A DNA stretch of 40,905 nucleotides from Bradyrhizobium sp. cir1 (GCF_014198245.1 NZ_JACIHE010000044.1:1-40905); one strand, 5' to 3'. Positions 26,893 to 35,894 are shown, numbered from the stretch's first letter. Made by a program: numbers and translations. The notes: generated by a model not told the origin, from the sequence alone.

Positions 26893-28707
26893 ATGCTTGG
26901 AGATAGTCAGTTCATTAAGTTGCGGGTCTTGCTGGATCGGAGTTTGCTACCTCTGTCGGTCGCAACTACAGCAATACTTTTTGTGTGGCTGCTATACTAC
27001 AGCGGTTATGGTCTGAACCCAAGCGACGAAGGCTACTGGCTCAACTCGATGGCGAACCCATTCGCCTATTCGATCAAGATCCCGCCAAACTTCTTCGGTG
27101 TTGTCTATCACTGGCCATATCAGTGGTTGGGCGGCGACATTGCAGTCCTTCGCATTGCGAACGTCACGTTCACAATGGCGCTAGGCTGGACTATTAGCTT
27201 TCTGACGGTCCGCCATCTCTGGATGTTGGACTGGTCTCACGCCGCCGCGCTGTCCGTAGGGATCGCCAGCCTTACATTAGTCGCCTTTTACTGGTGGGCG
27301 CTCACGCCCAACTACTACACGCTAAACTTTCAATCGGCTTTGATGGTGATGATTGGTTTGCTGTTAGCCGATCGGCCCCGGCGCAGGCCCCTGGTCCTTG
27401 CGTGGATACTAGTCGGCGTTGGCGGCTGGTGCTCATTCATGGCCAGGCCGGCTACCGCTGCGGCCATTGCGCTCGTCGTTGTGCTCTATGTCATTGTTTT
27501 GCGCCGAAAGTGGCTGCTGCCCATGTTTGGCGCGGCGCTGGTCGCTCTCGCTCTATTGATCGCTACGGCCAACTTGATCGGCGGTGGCATCACCGGGCTG
27601 GTGAGCCACATGGTCAAGGGCACTGACGGAATCGCCCTGCTTGGTGGAGGGCACGAGCTTTCTCACATTCTTCGGATCGACTGGCTCGAAACAAATCGTT
27701 CGCAACTTGCTACCGCGGCGTTGGTGGCGACGGCCGTTCTGCTTAGCATTTTCATAGGGGCTAAACACAAGTTGTTCACGTCGCTAACTCTCGGTGCGGC
27801 GTTGATCGTAACAATAGCAATTGCGATGCTGGGGATCAACCTGATCAGCATCAAGCTCTCGACGTTGTTCTTGGTGCCAGCCTTCACGTGCCTTGGCGCA
27901 ATGTTCTATCGCGAGGGAATGGTTCTGCGCAGCCAGAATCCTACCAGCATCGCTCTAGCGCTAATGTTCTTGGTCCTTCCGCATCTGCTTGCACTGAGTT
28001 CCAGGGTCAATTACTGGAGCATCGGTTCGGATGCCTGCTTGTTTTGGATGCTCGCCGCCGTTGCCTTCTTGAGCCCTCTTGCGCAAAAGGGACGCAGCGT
28101 CGCGACCCTACTGCCCCTAACGGTATTGGCACAGCTGTTCACTGCATCAGTGGTCAATGATTTCATGCTCAACCCGTGGCGTCAGGCAAAAGATCTGCGC
28201 TCTTACAACGCTGTCACGTTCCTGCCTGGTGGCGCAAGATTGGTGCTCTCGCAACCCTTCCATGACTATTTAGTCACAGCCAAAGCCAGGGCTCATGCGG
28301 GCGGCCTTGAAGTAGCTACGCCAATGGTCGATCTTTCCAACGCACCGACCCTGCTGTATGTGCTTGAGGCACGCGCGCTCGGTCTACCATGGCTCTTCGG
28401 AGGATATCCAGGCAGTAATGCAGTCGCAGTGAAAGCGCTGGGACTTGAGAACTGCGTCGATCTGGCCAAAGCGTGGGTACTCATCGCTCCGGATGGCCCG
28501 CGTCATCTTGACGAAGCCGGGGTTATGGCCTCCTTCGGAGCCGGGCAGGCGGACTACGCCGCTGCCGCTACATTTGAAGTCCCCGCAATTGACGGGTATT
28601 ACCAGAATGCTCACAGCCAGCTTTTGCTGAAGCCCGTACGACCCGCCGCGCTAGCCGAGCAATCCTGCCGGGAGGCTAGACGATCACGGCTTGACAGCCA
28701 GAAATGA
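26893..28707 (+). CDS. Polytopic GT-C-like membrane glycosyltransferase
   Basis: 604 residues from the ATG at 26893 (AGAAGG four bases upstream; a GTG at 26857 is an alternative). There are about ten to twelve hydrophobic helices, then a soluble C-terminal tail of about 170 residues. The first periplasmic loop carries SDEGYWLN (Asp45, Glu46), placed like the acidic catalytic motif of GT-C enzymes that use polyprenyl-phosphate sugars (PMT, ArnT and arabinosyltransferase types). It would transfer the lipid-linked sugar, possibly arabinose made by the neighbouring enzymes, to an acceptor outside the inner membrane. The acceptor is unknown. It was probably co-transcribed with the UbiA fusion before two insertions came between them. 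Its TGA overlaps the ATG of the rfbF relic. Confidence 0.7.
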   Translation: MLGDSQFIKLRVLLDRSLLPLSVATTAILFVWLLYYSGYGLNPSDEGYWLNSMANPFAYSIKIPPNFFGVVYHWPYQWLGGDIAVLRIANVTFTMALGWTISFLTVRHLWMLDWSHAAALSVGIASLTLVAFYWWALTPNYYTLNFQSALMVMIGLLLADRPRRRPLVLAWILVGVGGWCSFMARPATAAAIALVVVLYVIVLRRKWLLPMFGAALVALALLIATANLIGGGITGLVSHMVKGTDGIALLGGGHELSHILRIDWLETNRSQLATAALVATAVLLSIFIGAKHKLFTSLTLGAALIVTIAIAMLGINLISIKLSTLFLVPAFTCLGAMFYREGMVLRSQNPTSIALALMFLVLPHLLALSSRVNYWSIGSDACLFWMLAAVAFLSPLAQKGRSVATLLPLTVLAQLFTASVVNDFMLNPWRQAKDLRSYNAVTFLPGGARLVLSQPFHDYLVTAKARAHAGGLEVATPMVDLSNAPTLLYVLEARALGLPWLFGGYPGSNAVAVKALGLENCVDLAKAWVLIAPDGPRHLDEAGVMASFGAGQADYAAAATFEVPAIDGYYQNAHSQLLLKPVRPAALAEQSCREARRSRLDSQK

Positions 28708-29413
28708 AGCCACTCGTGAAGCTGTAATCCTCGCAGGAGGCTTGGAGCCCATTTCTCGGAGGAGATCGACCCAAGCTGATGATCGAAATAGGCGACAAGC
28801 CCATTCTGTGGCCCATCCTCAAGCTCTATTAGCCTTTGGTATCAACGATTTAGTCACCCGCTGCTGCCAAAGGACCATTTGATCAAGTGAATACTCGCTA
28901 ATTATTCCCGCACATGTACGCTATCACCTTCGACATGACAAATAACCACATGGATGTTCATCGGCACCATGCCGAACCTCGTAACGTGATGCTGGTCGAT
29001 GCCGGCGAGAAACACCATGACTGTTGGTCGTTCAAGCGAGCTGCTAATTACCTGACAGTACGCCACCGGGTTCACAAAACTATCGACATAGTTGCATTGA
29101 TTGCTTTCCAACTGCGAGGGCTCACACCTGTTAATGGCTGCCTATTCCTCCCGGGCGTTTCGGCGCGCGCATATTAGTGCTGATCGGCGTTCGCCACTTT
29201 AAAAAAATGCCTGCGTCATGGGAGTTTGAGAATGGTCAATACCGCCGTTTCGTGCTCACGCCGAAAATAATTGATTTGCTGGTGTATGACTCCACTCTTT
29301 GGCAGCGCGAGCCCTCCTGAGCAGCAACAGCTTTCGGCACCCACACCACGGGTCTGGCAGCCCATGGATACTCCGCGGGACGAACGCTCCTCGCGCTCTG
29401 GGTTGGGCAAGGT
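28704..29413 (+). pseudogene. rfbF: Broken glucose-1-phosphate cytidylyltransferase gene
   Basis: The ATG at 28704 lies in ATGA shared with the glycosyltransferase stop. Segments in different frames follow the RfbF sequence to its end: AVILAGGL, PKLMIEIGDKPILWPILKLY, FGINDLV, then YAITFDMTNNHMDVHRHHAE, IDIVALIAF, YRRFVLTPKIIDLLVYDSTL and WQPMDTPRDER. RfbF makes CDP-glucose, the precursor of 3,6-dideoxyhexoses. Many frameshifts and stops show it is dead. The IS66 copy 2 is inserted at 29413; the last codons of the gene (GKVPW) reappear at 32242 on its far side. Confidence 0.85.
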
Positions 29414-29471
29414 GTATCGCTCCGGCGAGGACCGCCTTGCGCGGCTTGATGGAGGATGAAGACATAGGCGT

Positions 29472-29897
29472 ATGACTGACCATATGCCTATGCCGAAAGT
29501 TTCCCGGCTTGAAGTCGTCTCGACGGGCGCTCGACGCCGTTGGACATTGGAAGAAAAGCAGCGGATCGTCACCGAGAGCTATGGCGGGCCACGTCTGGTG
29601 TCGGTGACGGCACGACGCAACGGGCTGTCGACAAGCCAATTGTTCACATGGCGTCGGTTGGCGCGCGAAGGCAAGCTGAGCGGGGATGGCGCGCCGGCGC
29701 TCGTTCCGGTTGAGATCACGCCAGTGGCGGCACCGGTATCGATCAGCGCACCGCAACCGACGTCTTCGGCCTCTGCGCAGCGCGCAAGGGTCGGAATCAT
29801 CGAGATCGAACTTGGGGCCGGGTGTCGCGTTCGGGTTGACCGTGACGTCGACGGCGAAGCGCTGCGGCGAGTTCTTGAGCTCTTGCGACGACAATGA
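29472..29897 (+). CDS. tnpA: IS66 TnpA (OrfA), copy 2
   Basis: 141 residues. The N-terminal helix-turn-helix segment (RRRWTLEEKQRIVTESYGGP, then SQLFTWRR) is of the IS66 OrfA type. The C-terminal part (IEIELGAGCRVRVDRDVDGE) matches the same region of copy 1. Its stop overlaps the tnpB start. Confidence 0.9.
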   Translation: MTDHMPMPKVSRLEVVSTGARRRWTLEEKQRIVTESYGGPRLVSVTARRNGLSTSQLFTWRRLAREGKLSGDGAPALVPVEITPVAAPVSISAPQPTSSASAQRARVGIIEIELGAGCRVRVDRDVDGEALRRVLELLRRQ

Positions 29898-30241
29898 TTC
29901 CGATTCCGAGCGGCGTCAGAGTCTGGATCGCGACCGGCCACACCGATATGCGTCGCGGCATGCGAAGCCTGGCGCTTACGGTTCAGGAGAGCCTGAAGCG
30001 CGATCCCCATGCCGGTGATCTCTACATCTTCCGGGGCCGCCGCGGCGATCTAGTCAAGATTCTCTGGCATGATGGGTTAGGCATGTCGCTCTATGCCAAG
30101 CGCCTGGACCGAGGCAAGTTCATCTGGCCTTCGGCGTCGGAGGGCGCGGTATCGATCTCGGCTGCGCAGATGGCTTATATGCTCGAGGGCATCGACTGGC
30201 GGAATCCGCAGCTGAGCTGGCGGCCGCAGAGCGCGGGCTGA
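29894..30241 (+). CDS. tnpB: IS66 TnpB (Orf2), copy 2
   Basis: 115 residues, the same length as copy 1 and very similar (VWIATGHTDMRRGMRSLALT, then GDLYIFRGRRGDLVKILWHD). ATGA overlap with tnpA. Confidence 0.93.
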   Translation: MIPIPSGVRVWIATGHTDMRRGMRSLALTVQESLKRDPHAGDLYIFRGRRGDLVKILWHDGLGMSLYAKRLDRGKFIWPSASEGAVSISAAQMAYMLEGIDWRNPQLSWRPQSAG

Positions 30242-30310
30242 GCGCAGAATCTGCAGCTTCTTGCATTTTGGGGAGTCCCACCGCGTCCAATCTGTGATTC
30301 ACTGCGTCGC

Positions 30311-31960
30311 ATGAATGCCGATCGCGACGCTGTTCCGGATGACATTGCCGCCCTGAAAGAGGCGCTGGCAGCCGAGCGCGCGAAGGGTTTGGAGATCGCA
30401 GCCGAGCTCGCGGTCGCCCGCGCGAAAGCGTCGGAAGACGAGGCGCTGATCGCACAGCAGAAGCTGCAGATCGCCAGGCTGAAGCATCAGATCTATGGGC
30501 AACGGTCGGAGCGTTCTTCGCGGCTGATCGAACAGTTGGCGCTGACGTTCGAAGAGCTTGAAGCCGACGCTACCGAGGACGAGCTTGCGGCGGAACGGGC
30601 CGTGGCGAAGACGACGACGGTGCGCGGATTTACCCGCAAGCGCGCCGAGCGCCAGACCTTCCCTGAGCACCTTCCTCGGGAGCGGGTAGTGATCGATGGG
30701 CCTACGGCATGCGAGTGCTGCGGCAGCAATCGCCTGCGCAAGCTCGGCGAGGATGTGACCCGCACGCTGGAAGTGGTGCCGCGCCAGTGGAAGGTGATCG
30801 AGACGGTCCGGGAGAAGTTCTCCTGCCGCGACTGCGAGAAGATCAGTCAGGCGCCGGCGCCGTTCCATGCCGTCGCACGGGGATGGGCCGGCCCGAGTCT
30901 GTTGGCCATGATCATGTTCGAGAAGTTCGGCCAGCATCAGCCCTTGAACCGCCAGGCCGAGCGCTACGCCCTTGAAGGCGTGCCGATCGCGCTGTCGACA
31001 ATGGCCGATGCCGTGGGATCAGTCTGTACGGCGCTTCAGCCCCTGCTGAGTCTGATGGAAGCCCATGTCATGGCGGCCGAGCGGCTTCATGCCGATGATA
31101 CGACGGTGCCCGTGCTGGCCAAGGGAAAGACCGACACGGGACGGTGCTGGATCTACGTCCGGGACGACCGACCCTTTGGTGGTGCAGGCCCGCCGGCTGC
31201 AATGTTCTACTACTCACGCGACCGCAAGGGCGAACATCCTCAGGCGCATTTGGCCCGCTATGCCGGTATCCTGCAGGCCGACGCCTATGATGGGTACAAC
31301 CAGCTCTATCTGGCGGGACGCCAACCAGGGCCAATCCGGGAGGCTGCCTGCTGGTCGCATGGACGGCGCCCGTTCTTCGCCATGGCCGACATCGAAGAGA
31401 ATGCCCGGCGCAAGGCCGCCGGCAAAAAGGAAATCCCGCTATCGCCGATCGCGATCGAGGTCGTGCGGCGGATCGATGGGCTGTTCGAGATCGAACGCTC
31501 TATCAACGGCAAAAGTGCCGAGGAGCGTCTTCAGGTGCGGCAGACACTGAGCCGGCCCGTGGCCGAGGACCTTCAGATCTATATGCGGGAGCAGCTTGCC
31601 AAGCTGTCTCGGGGGCACGACCTGGCCAAGGCGTTCAATTACATCCTGAAGCGCTGGGCGAGCTTCACTCTCTTCCTGGAGGACGGCCGCGTCTGTCTCT
31701 CGAACAATGCCGCCGAAAGAGGCTTGCGAGGCATCGCCCTTGGACGGAAGTCCTGGCTGTTCTGCGGCTCTGATCGCGGCGGGCGGCGCGCCGCTGCCAT
31801 GTACAGCCTGATCGTCTCGGCGAAAATGAACGGCGTCGACCCGCAGGCGTGGCTTACGGATGTCCTCGCCCGGATCGCCGGGCATCCAGCCCATCGGCTG
31901 GGCGAGCTGCTGCCTTGGAATTGGACGCCGGCATCAGCGTTGTCTGCTCGAGCGGCATGA
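30311..31960 (+). CDS. tnpC: IS66 TnpC transposase, copy 2
   Basis: 549 residues. N-terminal coiled-coil, zinc-binding CECCGSNRLRKLGE, then the DDE core: HADDTTVPVLAKGK (Asp), QADAYDGYNQLY (Asp) and SNNAAERGLRGIALGRKSW (Glu). All catalytic residues are present. It has a 10-residue insertion (ENARRKAAGK) relative to copy 1. The TGA stop overlaps the ATG of the next small gene. Confidence 0.95.
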   Translation: MNADRDAVPDDIAALKEALAAERAKGLEIAAELAVARAKASEDEALIAQQKLQIARLKHQIYGQRSERSSRLIEQLALTFEELEADATEDELAAERAVAKTTTVRGFTRKRAERQTFPEHLPRERVVIDGPTACECCGSNRLRKLGEDVTRTLEVVPRQWKVIETVREKFSCRDCEKISQAPAPFHAVARGWAGPSLLAMIMFEKFGQHQPLNRQAERYALEGVPIALSTMADAVGSVCTALQPLLSLMEAHVMAAERLHADDTTVPVLAKGKTDTGRCWIYVRDDRPFGGAGPPAAMFYYSRDRKGEHPQAHLARYAGILQADAYDGYNQLYLAGRQPGPIREAACWSHGRRPFFAMADIEENARRKAAGKKEIPLSPIAIEVVRRIDGLFEIERSINGKSAEERLQVRQTLSRPVAEDLQIYMREQLAKLSRGHDLAKAFNYILKRWASFTLFLEDGRVCLSNNAAERGLRGIALGRKSWLFCGSDRGGRRAAAMYSLIVSAKMNGVDPQAWLTDVLARIAGHPAHRLGELLPWNWTPASALSARAA

Positions 31961-32208
31961 CCTCGCACGTCAACAAGGTTCATCACGTCACCACCATCAC
32001 CCAGGTCGCAAAGGACCTCGGTGAAGACGAAGACTGGCTGCGCGACATTGCCATCGAAATGGAGATCGAGGACGGGCTGATCTGGGTCTATGGCGTCGGC
32101 GAAGATGGTGTTCAGGCGTTCACCGACTTTGGCATCGAAAACCTCATCGAGCTCGTCAGATTCTACAAAGAAAACCCCAAGCTGCTCACGCGCTGGCAAC
32201 GGGAATGA
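31957..32208 (+). CDS. Accessory small gene of IS66 copy 2
   Basis: 83 residues, starting inside the tnpC stop (ATGA). Acidic and helical (DLGEDEDWLRDIAIEMEIED, then ENLIELVRFYKENPKLLTRW). It ends 23 bases before the right inverted repeat, so it moves with the element. Copy 1 lacks it. Function unknown to me; the translational coupling to the transposase suggests a role in transposition control or as cargo. Confidence 0.7.
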   Translation: MTSHVNKVHHVTTITQVAKDLGEDEDWLRDIAIEMEIEDGLIWVYGVGEDGVQAFTDFGIENLIELVRFYKENPKLLTRWQRE

Positions 32209-32241
32209 TCAACCAGCCTGCGGCCTGCGCCGGATGCGTAC

Positions 32242-32310
32242 GGCAAGGTTCCGTGGGGGGCAGGAGAAATGAACTCCTTCTGGGCGGGCATGCCGGTTCT
32301 TTCTTATGTG
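32242..32310 (+). pseudogene. End of rfbF and possible start of rfbG
   Basis: After the IS the frame resumes with GKVPWGAGE, the usual C-terminal end of RfbF. A good ribosome binding site (AGGAGA) precedes an ATG at 32269 that reads MNSFWAGMPVL, much like the start of CDP-glucose 4,6-dehydratase (RfbG, FWxGKxVLVTG). After about 12 residues the resemblance is lost. The rfbG call is tentative. Confidence 0.4.
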
Positions 32311-32535
32311 GCACGCGAGCCTAATGGTTTGCGGGAAGAAGCGCTCCAATGGTGTTGCCGATGCGTGCTTCCATCTTCAGGATTACCGTGGCCAGTGTGT
32401 GCCGATCAGGGGTTGGTGACGAACTCTCCGCCTTTGGGGTGCTAAAGCATCGCAGAGACGGAGATCATCTTGACCCAAACTGATGAACTGGTGCGTTGAT
32501 GCACTCCACTCGCCGCGCGTGCGGCAAATAGACCT

Positions 32536-32575
32536 TGGGTCCACCCTCTGATCAATGGGTCCACCCTCTGATCAA
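32536..32575. repeat. Perfect 20-bp tandem duplication
   Basis: TGGGTCCACCCTCTGATCAA occurs twice in direct succession without a mismatch (32536-32555 and 32556-32575). The rest of 32311-32700 shows no gene. The duplication may come from an IS end or from replication slippage. Confidence 0.9.
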
Positions 32576-32699
32576 AAACCCGTCGGGCCAGCGCCCATGC
32601 TACCTGGGACAATATCGCCGAGGAGGTCAGTGCGGCCTTCGACATTGGGTGCAAGGTCGCGGGCGGTGCGGCCAGATATGTCTGTCATCTTCATGGCTC

Positions 32700-33060
32700 T
32701 GTTGGCGTCTTGAACCTAAGCACTGTCTCGGCCCCACCTTCCGTTAAAGGCGTCGAGCGAGGAATGATTGATCTCTGATTGGAGATCGGCTGGTGTCTAA
32801 GGACTGGCTCGATCGGATTGAGGTCGGGGCTGTACGGCGGGAAGGAAGAACAACTTTGTGCCGGCGGCGCGGATGGCGCGCCGCACGGTCTTTCCCTTGT
32901 GTCTGCCGAGATTGTCGATGATGACAATGTCGCCGGGCCTGAGGTATGGCACCAACCCCTGTTCGACAGAGGCCAGGAAGCTTTCGCCGTTAATCGGGTC
33001 GTCGATCACGCAGCGAGAGCAGCATCTTCTTCCGCCCCGTCGCTGCCGCCTTATTGGCCG
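32700..33060 (-). pseudogene. IS630-family transposase relic
   Basis: On the minus strand: DDPINGESFLASVEQGLVPY, then LRPGDIVIIDNLGRHKGK with the catalytic DN, then FFLPAVQP and, one frame over, PPYSPDLNPIEPV. This is the C-terminal half of an IS630-type DDE transposase, including the D and E catalytic motifs. It is frameshifted at PPYSPD and broken off after NPIE. The N-terminal half is missing or unrecognisable. Confidence 0.85.
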
Positions 33061-33473
33061 GCTTGAACGGCTGCCTCTGGCCGGGAGCCCGCACCCCATG
33101 CCTCCATCAGGTTGGGGATATCGCCGGCGACTGAAATTCCGTTGAGGATGGACATGAACTTGCTTGTGAGTTCCGGATTTGTCCGTCGAAACTGGGCATA
33201 GAGACAGGTGCAACTCTCCGGCGCGTCCGTGAGTGTGTAGTTGATCCAGCAAAAGAGCACCGGTTATCCGCAGCTTCAGTCGCGCGCCCGGCAAGCTGCC
33301 GGGCCATGCACGGTCATCTGATTATTGTCCGTGCTCCCTGTAAAATTCTAGGAGCTGATCGACCACGACAAGACCTTCGATGGCGCAAATTGCCAGGTCC
33401 ATACCTAGTCTTGAAAGTGATCCTGATTATTCGATCACGGTTTGCAATCAGGTGCGAGCCGCTGCTGTTGTTG
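33061..33473. other. Stretch with no assigned gene
   Basis: A 69-codon minus-strand frame (33051-33260) contains a protein-like block (QFRRTNPELTSKFMSILNGI) of unknown family and may be a fragment. The rest, up to the reductase stop, shows no feature. Confidence 0.35.
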
Positions 33474-34220
33474 CTACAGCTTAAGTCGCTTGAAAATCCT
33501 TTCCGGCATCAGGCGAATGACCAGCATCACGAAAAACCATAGGGATCGCACGTAAATCACATCCCTGCGCCGGTTAAGTCCCTTCAGGACGGCCTCGCCC
33601 ACTTCGATTGGGGCAGCCGTGAGGATCGGTGGCAGTTGCGTATGCTCAGTCATTCTAGTTCTGACAAAGCCAGGCTTGATCGTCATCACATGAATGCCGC
33701 TATTGATCGCCAGACGATTACGCAAGCCGGAAAGGAAGGCCGTAAGCCCCGCTTTTGCAGAAGCGTAAAAATATTTGGAGCCGCGTCCCCGATCTCCTGC
33801 AACGGACGAAATTCCGACAATAACCCCATGTCCCCGGCCGGCAAATCGCTCGGCAAAGAGACTGAGGATCAGCGCCGGACCCTCATAATTCGTACGCATG
33901 ATCTTCCGAGCATGATGAAGGTCGATTTCGGCGCGCGGCTGCTCACCAAGCAGGCCGACAACCGAAATGACAACATCCGGAAGGTCGGGTAGTGCATCGA
34001 CGAACGCGACGAATGAACCGTGGTCAAGCACGTCAAGTTGGTGGATGGTGAGCGTGCGACCCGTGCGCACGGAAATATCATCGGCCTCGCGCTGAAGTTC
34101 ACGATGCGAGCGTCCCGCTAGCCGAACTGTCCAGCGGCCCTGGGCAAAGGTAAGCGCAGTTGCCCTCGCAATTTCCGACGACCCCCCGAGAATAAGAACG
34201 GTCTTTTTCGCTTCAGCCAT
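33474..34220 (-). CDS. DprE2-like short-chain reductase
   Basis: 248 residues. The Rossmann start is LILGGSSEIARATA; the SDR catalytic residues are Ser139, Tyr152 and Lys156 (GISSVAG, YFYASAKAG). The GGSSEIA form, the length and the C-terminal hydrophobic tail (SLWFFVMLVIRLMPERI) resemble DprE2, which reduces the 2-keto intermediate to polyprenyl-phospho-arabinose with NADH. The gene begins nine bases after the DprE1-like gene with a GAGAGAGG ribosome binding site, the same gene pair and order as in mycobacteria. A general SDR is the alternative, but the pairing argues strongly for this role. Confidence 0.85.
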   Translation of the reverse strand: MAEAKKTVLILGGSSEIARATALTFAQGRWTVRLAGRSHRELQREADDISVRTGRTLTIHQLDVLDHGSFVAFVDALPDLPDVVISVVGLLGEQPRAEIDLHHARKIMRTNYEGPALILSLFAERFAGRGHGVIVGISSVAGDRGRGSKYFYASAKAGLTAFLSGLRNRLAINSGIHVMTIKPGFVRTRMTEHTQLPPILTAAPIEVGEAVLKGLNRRRDVIYVRSLWFFVMLVIRLMPERIFKRLKL

Positions 34221-34229
34221 CGGCCTCTC

Positions 34230-35558
34230 TCAAATCCCAATTCGCTGAGCTAGGCGCGACTGCAATCTTCTGCCGGGGTCGATCGTCCGTCGAAGCTCGC
34301 GGAAGGAAGACATGTCAGGATAGCCTCCCTCGAAGGTTGCTCGTAATTGCCTGGCATCTTTCGCCAGATAAAGTCTGCCGCTTGCGGCGACGACGAGTTC
34401 ATCCAGCTCATCGAGGAAGGAGAAAACATCGCGCGCGATTGGAAAGTCCAGCGCCAGGGTATAGCCAGGCATCGGAAACGATAGAGGGCCGCTTCCTTGG
34501 CTGAGTTTCTTCAGAACGGCCAGAAAAGAGGATCCGCCGCGTTGCGCGATGCGATCCAGCATTTCGGCCAGGGTACTTTCAGCGTTCTTTATGGGAAGCA
34601 CGCTTTGGTGCTGAAGGAAGCCGCGTCGGCCATAGATCCGGTTCCAGTTGCCGATCGCGTCGAGCGGGAAAAAATAAGAATGAACGGGGAGCAGCGTGAA
34701 AGACGTGGATTTCCGTGCTCCGGATCGGAAATAGAACTCATTGAACGCGGCAACGGTCCAATTGTTCAACACAAAGTAGGGGAGGTCGATCGGAATCGAC
34801 AGAGAAGGCTTTCGTAGTGGGAATCGGTTTACGGCCTGCTCTTCGTCGAGTTGATCGGAAGCGGCATGTTCCCCCAGAAATATCAGAGAACGGCCGAGGC
34901 GGCCGCCGCTCGCCAGGCAATCGATCCACGCCACCGAATAAGTAACGCTCTCGCAACTTTGCAGCGCAGTGATCGCAGCCGCGAGATTGTCCGCCGCGAT
35001 AGTCCGCTGGCGAATCCAGCCTGTCTCAACAGGGCGCAGCGAGATTGTCGCCTCGAGAATGATACCCGTTAACCCCATTCCGCCAATTGTCGCCCAAAAC
35101 AAATCGGGATGCTCGTCACGCGATGCAAGGAGCATTTCGCCCGTTGGCAGTGCCAGTAATAGTTCGTCCACGTAACGGCCAAAGCCGCCCTCGCTGTGAT
35201 GGTTCTTGCCATGGATGTCGGCTGCGATGGCCCCGCCAACGGTGATAAGATCTGTGCCGGGCACGACATAGGGGAAGAATCCACGCGGCAGGAATGTCGT
35301 AATTAGGTCAGAAAGGAGCAGGCCCGCTTCCACGGTCACTCGACCCGTCGTCGGATCGAAAGCGCGCATCCGGTTGAGGTGACAAAGTGCGATTGTCTGG
35401 CGAATACCGATTGCGGCGTCCCCATAGGCCCTGCCATTGCCGCGGGCAATTGCCTGATCTCCCGCTGCTGTTGCACGTCGGGCGGCGTCAGCTGTGCGGG
35501 GACTTATAATTTCAGTGTCGCCGATAGGATAGCGGCCCCAACCCGAAATTGTTGTCAC
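34230..35558 (-). CDS. DprE1-like FAD-dependent oxidase
   Basis: 442 residues from the GTG at 35558 (GAGGAG about ten bases upstream, overlapping the previous stop). FAD-binding (PCMH/VAO-type) motifs: RGNGRAYGD (39-47), VPGTDLITVGGAIAADIHGK and NHH (near 100-121). The HGKNHH segment and the C-terminal YLAKDARQLRATFEGGYPD are close to decaprenylphosphoryl-beta-D-ribose 2'-oxidase (DprE1). It should oxidise the 2'-OH of polyprenyl-phospho-ribose. NoeCHOP-type Nod-factor arabinosylation clusters of Azorhizobium are thought to use related enzymes. It is expressed from the sigma-54 promoter at 35895-35910, being third in that unit. Confidence 0.88.
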   Translation of the reverse strand: MTTISGWGRYPIGDTEIISPRTADAARRATAAGDQAIARGNGRAYGDAAIGIRQTIALCHLNRMRAFDPTTGRVTVEAGLLLSDLITTFLPRGFFPYVVPGTDLITVGGAIAADIHGKNHHSEGGFGRYVDELLLALPTGEMLLASRDEHPDLFWATIGGMGLTGIILEATISLRPVETGWIRQRTIAADNLAAAITALQSCESVTYSVAWIDCLASGGRLGRSLIFLGEHAASDQLDEEQAVNRFPLRKPSLSIPIDLPYFVLNNWTVAAFNEFYFRSGARKSTSFTLLPVHSYFFPLDAIGNWNRIYGRRGFLQHQSVLPIKNAESTLAEMLDRIAQRGGSSFLAVLKKLSQGSGPLSFPMPGYTLALDFPIARDVFSFLDELDELVVAASGRLYLAKDARQLRATFEGGYPDMSSFRELRRTIDPGRRLQSRLAQRIGI

Positions 35559-35571
35559 AGTCTTCAGCTCC

Positions 35572-35763
35572 TCAAGCGTCCTTAGGAGGCAAGAAGCGAT
35601 GTTTCGGCAACCGGTTGTGGGGCAACGACGCCCCACCCGTTATGCACCAAGTAGCCCGGAAATCGACGATGTACGCTTTTCGGGCTCGAGTTAGTGAGAC
35701 ATAGTCGTGCAGCCACTCTTCCATCCTAGTCGAGCGTGCCGGGCACTGGATGCGCAGCGGCAT
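35572..35763 (-). CDS. Truncated TlpA-like protein
   Basis: 63 residues, ATG at 35763 with GGAG eight bases upstream. The sequence RIQCPARSTRMEEWL, then KAYIVDFRATWCITG, lines up with the N-terminus of the TlpA-like domain of the UbiA fusion (RIESPAPAIKVKSWL, KVYIVGFWSSWCGPT). The frame ends some 20 residues after the WC motif, so only the first third of the fold remains and the second Cys is absent. It is a decayed paralogue, or a shortened gene kept for translational coupling: its stop overlaps the ribosome binding site of the DprE1-like gene. Confidence 0.6.
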   Translation of the reverse strand: MPLRIQCPARSTRMEEWLHDYVSLTRARKAYIVDFRATWCITGGASLPHNRLPKHRFLPPKDA

Positions 35764-35764
35764 C

Positions 35765-35860
35765 TTACTCTCCAAAGCAATTGCCGAAGGCTAACTGCGA
35801 TGCCCGAGCTTGTCTCTCTGCAAGAGACGGAAGGAGCGTATCGCTCGACTTTAGGCGCAT
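35765..35860 (-). CDS. Short leader peptide of the NifA-controlled unit
   Basis: 31 codons, ATG at 35860 with an excellent ribosome binding site (GGAGGTGA, four bases away). The sequence starts MRLKSSDTLLPSLAERQARA and ends FGNCFGE. Its stop is one base before the TlpA-like ATG. The leader of the UbiA-fusion operon carries a recognisably related stretch (LPFLFE, then RQRQARAQSPAVFAKTFGE, 23223-23315), though there it has no proper start. Conservation in both leaders supports a real peptide or a conserved RNA leader. Function unknown. Confidence 0.55.
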   Translation of the reverse strand: MRLKSSDTLLPSLAERQARASQLAFGNCFGE

Positions 35861-35894
35861 GCAATCACCTCCACTTGACGTTCCCGTATGCTTA

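Larger units (their letters stand above)
29414..32241 (+). mobile_element. Intact IS66-family element (copy 2)
   Basis: 2828 bp. Left end GTATCGCTCCGGCG (29414 on) and right end CGCCGGATGCGTAC (to 32241) are imperfect inverted repeats, related to those of copy 1. An exact 8-bp target duplication, GGCAAGGT, flanks it (29406-29413 and 32242-32249). It carries three open transposase genes plus one extra small gene at the right end. It lies within the last codons of the decayed rfbF gene. Confidence 0.95.
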
